Shown piece by piece: positions 35,180 to 44,122 of a stretch of 64,000 nucleotides of DNA. The number at the start of each line of letters is the position of its first letter. The first letter of the stretch is position 1. The DNA comes from Blautia schinkii DSM 10518 (GTDB lineage Bacteria; Bacillota; Clostridia; Lachnospirales; Lachnospiraceae): the NCBI GenBank assembly GCA_000702025.1, contig JNKJ01000011.1:186001-250000 (forward strand). Direction: 5' to 3'. Both the position numbers and the translations under genes were made by a program. The notes beneath the pieces were generated by a model. The model worked only from the letters and a program-made list of their open reading frames with translations, did not search any database and was not told where the DNA came from.

Positions 35180-36088
35180 TTATATACACATTATTACCGC
35201 AAATATCTTAAACTTCATCGAAATATTTTTTGATTTCACAAAATCCCCTATATATCTTCGAGTAATATTTTTCATATTTTTTATTTGTATTTCATTGTTA
35301 TATTTGCTTTTTTTAATTTCATACAAACTATATACTGTTGCACACATCAATCTTTCTATCGCAAGACTACTGAGATCTGGATATCTTATACAAACGTCTT
35401 CTACAATTTGTTTCCACATTGGAATTGCTGAATATTTTTTGTCGTTAAATGTCTGGTGTGATATGCTATTTGCGTTCAAAACATGATGATACAACACTTC
35501 GTCAGTTACAATCATCTTTTTCGATTTTTGTAATATTTTCCACAAAAACTCTGCATCTTCTCCATATCCAGTTTTCTCATTAAAAAAGATTCGTTCTGAC
35601 AAATCACGTCTAATCAATTTATTCCACAACATACCTGTCATCCGTTGATGCTTCATAAATTCTAATTGTTGTTGCTTTCTATCCCAGACTTCATTTTTTG
35701 AACATATTCTCTTTATAACTTCATCAGGTGACTCCGCATGATCAGAATTACAAAAAACAATATCGGTATCTTCGTCTACCAGCGAAATCATTTTTTGAAT
35801 CATATCCTTTTCTATCCAATCGTCTGCATCCACAAATAGGAAATACTCTCCCTTACAGTATTCCAAACCAGTATTTCTTGCTGCTGCAACTCCTTTATTT
35901 CGTTGACTAACCAGACAAACTCTACTATCTCTATATCTATATTTTTCCAATATTTGATATGTTTTATCTGTTGATCCATCATTAACCAAAATAACTTCTA
36001 TATCTTTATATGTCTGATTTATAATACTGTCAACACATCTACTTATCACATTAGCTGCATTATATACTGGCACAATAACCGAAACCAT
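35180..36088 (-). CDS. Family-2 glycosyltransferase
   Basis: 302 residues beginning directly MVSVIVPVYNAANVISRC. GT-A landmarks: NDGSTDKT, RNKGVAAARNTGLEYCKGEYF, FVDADDWIEKDM (DXD) and GYGEDAEFLWKIL. The start has only a weak purine-rich site and lies 3 nt from the IS110 relic, so the natural upstream end of this operon part was probably lost to the insertion. Same family as the gene at 34.2 kb. Confidence 0.88.
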   Translation of the reverse strand: MVSVIVPVYNAANVISRCVDSIINQTYKDIEVILVNDGSTDKTYQILEKYRYRDSRVCLVSQRNKGVAAARNTGLEYCKGEYFLFVDADDWIEKDMIQKMISLVDEDTDIVFCNSDHAESPDEVIKRICSKNEVWDRKQQQLEFMKHQRMTGMLWNKLIRRDLSERIFFNEKTGYGEDAEFLWKILQKSKKMIVTDEVLYHHVLNANSISHQTFNDKKYSAIPMWKQIVEDVCIRYPDLSSLAIERLMCATVYSLYEIKKSKYNNEIQIKNMKNITRRYIGDFVKSKNISMKFKIFAVIMCI

Positions 36089-36229
36089 CTTTATCTTTTA
36101 TGATGTTTATAGAAGCAAAAACAACATATTCCTTTCGTTTTTCTTAATCTGTGGTTTAAGACATTCACATACTGTGGACTATTGATTTTTTCTGTAGCTT
36201 GTCTGCTCAACAGGAGTGTATTACCGCTA

Positions 36230-37340
36230 CCTTTATCTGAATGTTTTATCAGCTGGATGTTTCCGCAGTGTTTCACTCTGAGTACATATTTCAATCAAGT
36301 CTACGATAACCTGCTTCATTCCTTCGCTGGGATTTCTTCGGAGGGCGTGATATTCATCAAGCTGTTCACATTCACAGATGACTATGATGACTTCTATATG
36401 CTGTTTTATAAACTGGCACCACTTGACCAGAACAGCATCATCATAGGTCTTGAATCAACGGCGCACTACGGTGACAACCTTGTTCGTTTTTAATAAACAT
36501 GGATTTTAAAGTCTGTATTTTTAACCCGATCAAGACTTCTGTTAAGCGTAAGAATAATGTAAGCAAAACTTATAAATTCGACACGTTTTTTATAGCTAAC
36601 CACCTTATGATGCAGGATTCCTTAAGGTTTCTAATCTTAAGGGAGCTGAATTACACCGAACTTAAGGAGCTTGGAAGATTTTGTAAGTAAACGGCAAAGC
36701 AACATACCCATTTAAATTACAGCTGACTTCTTACATTAATCAGGTCTTCCCGCAAGCTCCTGTACTTCTATAAAACCCGGTATATATCAGAATTCTGACC
36801 ATGTACTCCTTTAGAGACACCGATACCGATTTATATTGCTTCCATGCATATGACTCATCTCGCTCAACTTTTCCATACGGCTTCCACGGTCATTTTGATA
36901 AAAACACTGCCAGAAAATTAAGAATTCTTAAACAAAAATCGGTCGGTATCAATGACAATTCCTTATCCATTCAAATAACTCATACCTTTGAACAGATTGA
37001 GTTATTAAATAAGCAGTTATTCCATACAGGGCTTGAAATGGCAAACCATGTCACATGCCTCCTCTCTGTGATCATGAGCGTCCCGGGCATTAGGTCTATC
37101 AATGGCGGAATGATACTTGGTGAGATTGACGATACTCACCGCTCCTCTACACCGGATAAATTATCTGCATTTGTTAGGTTGGATCCAACTGTTTATCAGT
37201 CCGAAAATTTTCAGGTTAAGAGAACCCGCATGTTCAAACACAACTCATGTGTAGTGCGTTATGCCCTTATAAATGTAACGCATAATATTCTAAAGAGCTA
37301 TGCGAATTTCAAGCATTATTACGATATCAACAGAGCGTAA
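36230..37340 (+). pseudogene. Broken IS110-family transposase
   Basis: Three successive open pieces on the plus strand match one IS110 protein. The N-terminal DEDD part is FTFTDDYDDFYMLFYKLAPL and IIIGLESTAHYGDNLVRF. A second piece has VCIFNPIKTSVKRK. The third has [19 protein letters not shown] and the Transposase_20 block [18 protein letters not shown], then [17 protein letters not shown]. Stops and frameshifts separate them, so it is dead. It divides the GT2/Wzx part from the acyltransferase/kinase part of the locus. Confidence 0.85.
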
Positions 37341-37551
37341 TGCCATACTCATTACAATACCTTTGGGCATTGTAATGGTATACTTGTCAGAGTCATCTGG
37401 TAGACGCTCACTGACGAAGTAGAATTTAGCCTTAAATAAGAGTTCTAAATACCTATATCGATAGATTTGAAAAAATGCACCCAACAAGTAGATTTATTAA
37501 AATTACCCTTTTAACATCGATAAGAAAAATGCATTTTTTACTAATTTATAC

Positions 37552-38573
37552 TTATCGTTTCACAGCTGGTCTCATTTTAGGAAACAAAGGCAACGCACGT
37601 AACCCATCCAAAATTTTTTGATAGATAAACGCACCCACCAAACTAAGTAAAACAAGCCAGACAAACATCAGCGGTGGCCATGAAACCAATTTCAATATCG
37701 GTTGGAACAAGTCACAAACATATGTTGAAAAGAATACTGCATGAAAGAACCACATTCCAGTCGAATATTTACCGAGGAAGCTTAGCAATGCAGAAATTGG
37801 TGCACAGTCCACCATTTCAAACAAGTTGACAATAAAACAAATCATGACCGGAACATAAAATACATCCAGTAAAAATCCCACAACTGAGTTGATAACTATG
37901 CGTATCGCAAATACAGCCATGATTCCAATCACGCACACAACTGGATTTCGCATCCATTTTATCCGCTTTGCTTTCTCAACTAACTGATTCTCCGCCATCC
38001 AGTATCCCACCAAAAAGCACGGAAAATACAGAAAGCAGCTAAACAAATCGTTTAAAAGCGTATTAGTTTGATAGTTTTGCACTGTATGCAGGACAATTTC
38101 AAAGATGTATGGCACAATCAACATTAATGCGAGATTAATTAGCGGTTTAAAGCGAAACACCTTATATCTGAAAAAAAGCGGCATTACCATCACACAAAAA
38201 ATATAGAAAAATACATACCAAGCAAACCAATTTAAATTAGGCAGCAATCCAAACATTTGAATAACCATTTGCCATGGAGCGATTTTCCACCCCCCCCCGC
38301 CATAGCTGCTGGAATGAAAAGAGTGAACAATGAAATCCAATAAATCTGAAGTAGCCTCCATATTTTCTTTAATCCGTATCTGACCGTTTTCTCTTTGGAA
38401 AAGAAATAACCATATCCAGAAAGCACAGCATAAATTGCAACGCATATCTTGCAAGCATATCCAAACAAAGTGACAAGATATGGCAATTCTGTGAATGGAA
38501 TGACAATGAAATGATGCATAATCATTATTATAATTGCTATACCCTTTATCATCTGTGTTGCATTCTTATTCAT
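37552..38573 (-). pseudogene. Acyltransferase-3 membrane protein, frame-shifted OFF at a G9 tract
   Basis: The start at 38573 (GGAGAAGAG upstream) gives a 113-residue stub: MNKNATQMIKGIAIIIMIMHH, FVIPFTELPY and IYAVLSGYGYFF match the acyltransferase-3 start. It runs into another frame after G9 (38298-38290). The remaining about 245 codons lie in the frame reached with 10 (or 7) G: GGGGWKIAPWQMVIQMFGLL, NLNWFAWYVFFYIF, LGKYSTGMWFFHAVFF. With one extra G the gene gives a continuous 340-residue, roughly ten-helix protein. It would O-acylate the glycan; the present state should be inactive. Better described as switched off than dead. Confidence 0.85.
38290..38298 (-). repeat. 9-G homopolymer in the acyltransferase gene
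   Basis: Coding strand ATGGC-G9-TGGAAA. G10 or G7 joins the two halves of the protein; G9 gives the premature stop after 113 codons. Confidence 0.85.
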
Positions 38574-38584
38574 ATCTCTTCTCC

Positions 38585-39139
38585 TCAGCTAAAACGATAT
38601 GTTCTGTAATAAAAAGCTCCGCTTCTCTCAGCAGCTTCTAGCCCAACATCTGAATCCTCAAATATAATTGTCTCTGACGGTGCTGAGCCAAAATATTGCA
38701 TTGCTTTCAAAAATCCCTCGGGATCTGGCTTAGATTTTGCGATATCATCATGTGTAAGAATCAAATCAAACAAACCAACAAGATTAAACTGACTCAATAT
38801 ATCAGAACAATTCTCTCTTGATGCAGTCGTCACAACAGCTGTTTTATATTCTAACTTCATCAATCTGATAATATCAACCAACCTGTTATTTAGAATTGCC
38901 TTATTAAGATGATTCTTGTAGGCATTTTTTTTAGCTTTGTGCATTGCAGTTAAAATTTCTTTATTATTTGTAGTAATCTGCGGCAAAAATTCTAAATAGT
39001 GACGCCCATTACAGAATTGACAGTAGTATTTATAATCAATATCATATCCATACGGTGTAATTGCATCTTTATAGGCATGATAATTTACATCCTTCGTATC
39101 AAATAATGTACCATCTAAATCGACAATAATAAGCTTCAT
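38585..39139 (-). CDS. HAD-superfamily phosphatase (beta-phosphoglucomutase/phosphoglycolate phosphatase-like)
   Basis: 184 residues. HAD motif I IVDLDGTLFDTKD, motif II VVTTAS, motif III Lys in SKPDPEGFLKAM, motif IV FEDSDVGLEAAERSG. A helical cap between motifs I and II places it in HAD subfamily IA. It lies in the block with two nucleotidyltransferases and an APH-type kinase and would remove a phosphate from the sugar or alcohol being activated. Confidence 0.87.
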   Translation of the reverse strand: MKLIIVDLDGTLFDTKDVNYHAYKDAITPYGYDIDYKYYCQFCNGRHYLEFLPQITTNNKEILTAMHKAKKNAYKNHLNKAILNNRLVDIIRLMKLEYKTAVVTTASRENCSDILSQFNLVGLFDLILTHDDIAKSKPDPEGFLKAMQYFGSAPSETIIFEDSDVGLEAAERSGAFYYRTYRFS

Positions 39140-39332
39140 ACTATACCTCTCATATCAACTTACTCAAAAAATTATTATTTTTCTTTGTAATAATTGCACC
39201 TACGCAATGGTTCTTGCTTTGCAATTAAATAACTTGATATTTCATAAAATCCAAATTTTCACAAAATAAATACAATCAAAAGATATCTAAAGCAAGCAAA
39301 AGATGTAATGTTTGAACAATATCTTACTGCTT

Positions 39333-40307
39333 TCATAATTCAACTACTTTCCTATCAAGTTCCGTATCTGAAGCAATGATTTCTTTCTTTTCAGAGTACG
39401 GACAACCGTATATTATCTTAATGAATCTCAGACCTACACGTTGCAACTCTTCCAATGCAGAAATCTTGTACTCTTCATTTTCAACTGTATATCCAATAAA
39501 GGAAGCCCCCCTATCTTGCAGCACAGCTAGTTTTTCCATATTCTGTTGAGTTAACATACCACTACTGTCAAGAATATTATCCAAGTCAATAAAGTACATC
39601 GTATAGTCCCTCTGCATATCTTTCCACAGGCGTTCATCTCCCCAATTCTCATATTCTATAGCAGAAACATAGTGAAATACTCGCCCAGAATAGCCTATCA
39701 AATAGGAAATCACATGACTAATATACAGTTTTGATACCGGATAACTTGCATCATTTAATTTCTCATATGCCTTTACAAAATCTTCTGCTTTTTTAAATCC
39801 ATATAAACCAAGGCAAATAACCTCTGATCGAACCTGCTTCTCGATAATATCTAGCAAAGTCTTTTGTTCATTCAGAATTAAAAAACTTTTATTTCTCAAA
39901 TTATGTATATCGCGTTCCCATGTGTTTAAGTCAAGTCCTGCCACGAAATTCCCCTGAGGAACATATTCTGTCTTAAGATAATTATCTGCATCCTTTACTA
40001 CAACGGCTCCTGTTACTCCACCCTTTCGAATTGCAAGATAAACCGTTTCTGCCGGTCCAGATGTCATTTTTTTTAGAGTAACTATCTCTATTGGAAACTT
40101 TTTGAATTCCTTATAAATAACCGAATCTGCATGATATTCATTCACGTCTTCTTCTGATAAAACAATTAAGACTCTATCATATACTTCCGTAAATACACCT
40201 TCAATACTACGTTCAATCAATAAGCTTCCCTTGGGATGTCGATATAAATATTGTGGTATCCCATTAACCATTTTTCTTCCCAAGCAAGGAACAATTAATG
40301 TACTCAT
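39333..40307 (-). CDS. Nucleotidyltransferase-like protein with C-terminal HAD-like segment
   Basis: Start ATG 40307 inside the TAATG junction with the upstream kinase gene, after GGGGAGG (324 residues). The first about 230 residues have a sugar-nucleotidyltransferase-like layout: MSTLIVPCLGRKMVNGIPQY at the start, MTSGPAETVYLAIR, and VVVKDADNYL in place of the usual DXD loop. From about residue 235 a short HAD-like part begins (MYFIDLDNILDSSG, later FIGYTVENEEY). I do not recognise a named family. Translational coupling to the kinase and the nearby second nucleotidyltransferase suggest joint activation of one substituent. The 39140-39332 gap shows nothing. Confidence 0.65.
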   Translation of the reverse strand: MSTLIVPCLGRKMVNGIPQYLYRHPKGSLLIERSIEGVFTEVYDRVLIVLSEEDVNEYHADSVIYKEFKKFPIEIVTLKKMTSGPAETVYLAIRKGGVTGAVVVKDADNYLKTEYVPQGNFVAGLDLNTWERDIHNLRNKSFLILNEQKTLLDIIEKQVRSEVICLGLYGFKKAEDFVKAYEKLNDASYPVSKLYISHVISYLIGYSGRVFHYVSAIEYENWGDERLWKDMQRDYTMYFIDLDNILDSSGMLTQQNMEKLAVLQDRGASFIGYTVENEEYKISALEELQRVGLRFIKIIYGCPYSEKKEIIASDTELDRKVVEL

Positions 40308-41182
40308 TATACCACCTCCCCGGGTTGTCCTTCCAATATTTTTATATTCTGTAAAACGCAACTTGTCTTTTCATTCAAAAAATGATTGGTAAATTCATCC
40401 TTGATATATGGATAAATACGGATTAGTTTTTGAAGGAGAGCATAATAAATTTCAATCACATAACTAGAATCAATTTTACTAATCTTATCCAATAGCAGAT
40501 CACGAAACACAATTAATCTCAGGACGGTATTCATGCTGACATTTTTCTGAAAGCGGTAAGACCACATAACCTGAACATCTTGCAAAAGAGTGCCAATATC
40601 AAGAATCCATGAATCATAAAAAGAGTCCAAAAAATCAATAAAAAACAGACTATCGTTTTTAATGATTATATTTTCCAATGTCATATCTCCATGGCACTGC
40701 GAAGGAGATAACTTGCTCCAATCATGTGCCTCCAACATATTCAACGCTTGGTTAACTACATCATTATCATTGGAAAGCATCTTGCGGAGTCCTGATAACT
40801 TTACGCGGAAAATATCTGTTGCTAATAGCTGTTCTTCTACTGCAGCTAATGTTTGTTTTTTAGGAGCAAGGCTACTTACTAATATCTCTACCAATCCCTT
40901 TACTTTACCAATTTCCATTGTTTTCATGTATTCGGCAAGAGTCACCCCTTGAATATATTCCATATCAAAGAAATACATGCCATCCTCTGTATATCCTTCA
41001 CCCAATACTTTAGGCGCCTTAATCGGATCACCACAAAAGGCGGCCTGTTTTTCGCTTTGGATTTTTAAACGACTGTTATATTCTCTATCCTTTGAAATCT
41101 TGCGAACGTATGCCGTTGTCTCACCATCTTCCATCAAAAAAATTTGGCAACCAGAATGTCCGCCTAAATTATATCGATTCAC
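40307..41182 (-). CDS. APH/choline-kinase-like phosphotransferase
   Basis: 291 residues; the start is GTG at 41182 with AAGGA just before. The kinase signature is CHGDMTLENIIIKNDSLFFI followed by DFLDSFYDSWILDIGTLLQ (catalytic HGD..N and metal-binding D), as in aminoglycoside/choline kinases of the LicA type. It probably phosphorylates a small alcohol, amino alcohol or sugar before nucleotidyl transfer; the neighbours are two nucleotidyltransferase-type genes. Substrate unknown. Confidence 0.75.
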   Translation of the reverse strand: MNRYNLGGHSGCQIFLMEDGETTAYVRKISKDREYNSRLKIQSEKQAAFCGDPIKAPKVLGEGYTEDGMYFFDMEYIQGVTLAEYMKTMEIGKVKGLVEILVSSLAPKKQTLAAVEEQLLATDIFRVKLSGLRKMLSNDNDVVNQALNMLEAHDWSKLSPSQCHGDMTLENIIIKNDSLFFIDFLDSFYDSWILDIGTLLQDVQVMWSYRFQKNVSMNTVLRLIVFRDLLLDKISKIDSSYVIEIYYALLQKLIRIYPYIKDEFTNHFLNEKTSCVLQNIKILEGQPGEVV

Positions 41183-41218
41183 TTTCCTTCTCTCCCTAAA
41201 ATATTAAGCTTCAATCAT

Positions 41219-41962
41219 TTACTCCAACAACTTGAAGCAGTCCGATTTTTGTGCCATTTCGTACTCTACTGGTGTACCAAACGGAACATGGAAATCCACT
41301 ATATAGTTTTGAATATCCAGTCTCTTTTGACACATAATATTGTAAATGCCACTAACAAAGAATTCATTGTAATTGCAATTTTTTGAATATTCTTCCGCCA
41401 TTTCTCGGAACAACTGAGCATTTCGAATCATATAAGCACCACAAATCGCATAATTACTTACCACTCTCTTTTCTACTGTACCAATCACTTTCTCATTTTC
41501 ATATTTAATATAACTAAATTGCGGATGATTAGATTCAAATGTAAGCAAAGCGCCATCGTAATCCCATAACCCGGTATTCATATCCTCTGCAAAAGAGCTA
41601 CACGAAAACATATGATCACAATCATTGAACAAAATCGGCTGATTATCCTGGATATTCTTCAATCCGACCAAGCAAGTCATAACCGGACCGGATTTTACTT
41701 TCTCAAATTCAACTGCCTCAATCCTAGCTGTTGGAAAGTAATTAAGTATAACCTCATCGATATGAAACTCAGCTATATGCTGCTCCAGTACAACATATGT
41801 AATATCCGCAACATCCACATATTTCTCAATGGATCGAGTTGCCCAGTATAAGAACGGTTTTTCGTTAATTTTGATCAACGGTTTAGGCATTTCAAAACCA
41901 TTTTTTAGAAAGCGTGATCCCGCCCCACCCATTGGCATAATTAAATGTAACTTTTTTTTCAT
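41219..41962 (-). CDS. Sugar/alcohol-phosphate nucleotidyltransferase (NTP_transferase fold)
   Basis: Start ATG 41962 with GGAGTG upstream (247 residues). N-terminal signature LIMPMGGAGSRFLKNGFEMPKP with the PKPLI lysine; PILFNDCDHMF carries the metal-binding Asp pair, and FVSGIYN comes later. It activates a phosphorylated compound as an NDP derivative. Similar pairs (LicC with LicA) make CDP-choline, but the substrate here is not shown. The stop of a truncated GT2 gene overlaps the ribosome site. Confidence 0.83.
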   Translation of the reverse strand: MKKKLHLIMPMGGAGSRFLKNGFEMPKPLIKINEKPFLYWATRSIEKYVDVADITYVVLEQHIAEFHIDEVILNYFPTARIEAVEFEKVKSGPVMTCLVGLKNIQDNQPILFNDCDHMFSCSSFAEDMNTGLWDYDGALLTFESNHPQFSYIKYENEKVIGTVEKRVVSNYAICGAYMIRNAQLFREMAEEYSKNCNYNEFFVSGIYNIMCQKRLDIQNYIVDFHVPFGTPVEYEMAQKSDCFKLLE

Positions 41963-41964
41963 AC

Positions 41965-42036
41965 TCACACTCCAAGCTGTTTTTTTCGCAAAATTGTTTT
42001 AACCATCGTTTTACAAACATTCTTCGTATACCCCCC
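41965..42036 (-). pseudogene. C-terminal remnant of the gutted GT2 gene
   Basis: Minus strand reads GG-YTKNVCKTMVKTILRKKQ-LGV and stops at TGA 41967-41965. It is in the same frame as the N-terminal remnant on the other side of the IS if the IS and one CCCCC copy are removed. The joined product would have only about 50 residues, so the middle of the gene had been deleted as well. Confidence 0.5.
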
Positions 42037-44036
42037 AGACTGTCCGAAAACCTTATTTTTGAGCATAAAATTAGCCTCTTTCTTTCCTCTGTGTCATTGA
42101 AAACTGAATAAAACACACATTTTGAAAGAAATGAGGCTTATGCTCCTGCCATTATCTCCATCATTTTTCTGAATCCCAGGAGATTTTTAGCTCTTTCTAT
42201 ATTGTATCCCAGGCAAAAGAGCGCAAATTCACCTGCCACCTTCCGCAACCCTCTCAATAAGAAATAGGTGGCTCCCATCGCTCTCTTTATCGTTCCAAAC
42301 GGATGCTCTGACAGGCACATCCTTTGGGACATTTTTACCATGCTCGGCTTAAAAAGGAATCTCACGACCTTTACTTTTTCAAAACGGATCTTTGGCTCCT
42401 GTTTTTCCTTGGCTTCTTCCTATTCCTCTGCCTTCTGCCATTCCCTGCACGGCTTCTCAAGGCTGTCCTTGGTGAAATCAACCTCTTTCCATTCGCCCTT
42501 CCCTTTAAAGCATTTCTTCCTGTTGCTGCAATGCCTGCAGGCATTCTTATTGGCATACCGGATATTCCCGTTCTTCTTGATGCATTTCTGTCTCAGTATC
42601 TCTCCTGACGGACAGTACACCAGGTTCCTTTCCGGATCCCTTATGAAATACCCCTCTTTCGCACGCTCCTGCATCTCCTCGGGTGTTCCATATATGGAGG
42701 ACAGAACCGCCCCTTCCTCCTGCACATTCTTGACTTTTCGGCGTACCTCTTCTATCTTTATGTCTGAAATCACATCTTTGTATGCCTCCGGTACTTTTCC
42801 TGCATGCAGGCTCTTCCTCAGCTCCTCCGGCTCTGTGCTCCCTGTATCTGGCCCAGCCTCCTCATATGCGATCTCCAGTCCGTACCCGTCCTTCCCATCG
42901 TTCATTATCACATGGGGGATAATGCCATTCTCAAGGCACCGGATCATGTCTTCCGTGTCTTCGTAGCCTTTATCCGCCACTGCCTCCAGTATCTCCCCTG
43001 ATGTCTCTTCCCTGATGCCTTCCATGGTCGTGTACAGCAGCCCATGGTCTGTCACCTGGTTCGTCATTTCAAAGTCCCGGATCAGGTGTGTCTCAGAATC
43101 TACCGCCGTCTGTGGATTATATGACATCGCAAAGCCGTTCTTGGTCTTCATCAGCCTTGCATCCGCATCTGTCAATGACAGCTGTGATGCCCCTGTCTCT
43201 TCCATCAGCTTCTGATAGGATCCATATTTCTCCAGACGCTCCTTTGTTTCTTTTAACTTCGCCTCCACAACTTCTCTGGTAAGCTCCCCCGGTGTCCCTT
43301 CCTCATCTTCCTGCTCATCCATTTCCTTCAGTATCCTCAGGTACTCGTCTGTATGGGCATTCAGCCATCGGATCCGGTCATCCAGCTTATTCTTCGTGAA
43401 ATTCCTGTCCTTCGCATTGTCCGCCTGGTACTTGCTCCCGTCAATGGACACGAACCCCCATTCCACCGCACTGGATATCTTACGGTTGAATTCATGGAAA
43501 ATGCCTTTCAGGCTGTCTATGTTCTCTTTCCTGAAATCTGAGATGGTGCGGAAGTCTGGCTCCACTCCCCCGATCATCCACTTTACTTCCAGGTTCACCC
43601 CACAGCTCTCCGCAAGCTTGCGGGAGGAGCGGATACCTTTACGGCTTCCATATATGTAGAGCTTCAGCATTCCCTTCGGGTCATAGGATGGCCTGCCTTC
43701 TTTCGCACATTCCTTTATCCTATATTGCGATAGATCCAGGCTGTCCACAAAAGCATCGATCAGCCTGGCGATACTCTCTGGCGCCACGAAAGAATCCCAG
43801 GAACACAGCATCATCTGATTGCGGTTAAAAATTGGCACATATGGCATGATACTTCACCTCTGGATACATTTTTTCCAATATCCATTATACTATATCCAGG
43901 GCTGGAAATCATTATTTAGTGTGTGCTTTATTCAGTTTTCAATGTACAGGTATCTATGTCAAACATCCTTATATGGATGGTTTAACCTCATTGTTTTATT
44001 GCCGGTTAGTCACTTACTGTAGTTTTCGGACAGTCT
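42037..44036 (-). mobile_element. IS1182-family insertion sequence, about 2.0 kb
   Basis: Outer inverted repeats AGACTGTCCGAAAAC (42037-42051) and its complement (44022-44036) bound exactly 2000 bp and are flanked by CCCCC on both sides, a possible 5-bp target duplication. Inside, a second inverted pair of 25 bp (42095-42119 and 43920-43944, one mismatch; CATTGAAAACTGAATAAA...) could be the true element end. The transposase fills the middle. It disrupts a GT2 gene. Confidence 0.75.
42138..43847 (-). pseudogene. IS1182 transposase with an in-frame amber codon
   Basis: The ATG 43847 frame runs 475 codons to TAG 42420 and then continues in the same frame to 42138. Signatures: MPYVPIFNRNQMMLCSWDSF, EGRPSYDPKGMLKLYIYG, EPDFRTISDFRKEN and VSIDGSKYQADNAK (DDE region), YNPQTAVDSETHLI, VADKGYEDTEDM, and after the stop CLSEHPFGTIKRAMG, the normal IS1182 ending with its final catalytic Glu (SEHPFGTIKR). 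Either a nonsense mutation or amber read-through. Truncation removes that last region, so the copy is probably inactive unless read through. Confidence 0.85.
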
Positions 44037-44122
44037 CCCCCAAGGATACTATTCAGTGTTTTTTCTATTGTTTTTTCCGCATTATATGCAGGTACAATGA
44101 CTGATACTTTATATCTTCCCAT
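44037..44122 (-). pseudogene. N-terminal remnant of a GT2 gene cut by the IS
   Basis: ATG 44122 overlaps the end of the preceding glycosyltransferase gene and reads MGRYKVSVIVPAYNAEKTIE followed by KTLNSILG, the classic GT2 start, before the IS1182 end. The rest of the gene is missing except for the short piece at 41965-42036. Confidence 0.8.

Noticed and set aside
41892-42116. 74-codon frame spanning the IS left end and the nucleotidyltransferase start
   Set aside because: It joins IS, remnant and gene sequence in a frame that no real gene uses.
5956-42422. Recoding of TAG as a sense codon, suggested by two in-frame TAG codons
   Set aside because: Several intact genes here end normally at TAG (for example the AlkZ-like gene at 17695 and the PqqD gene), and no pyrrolysine or suppressor genes are visible.
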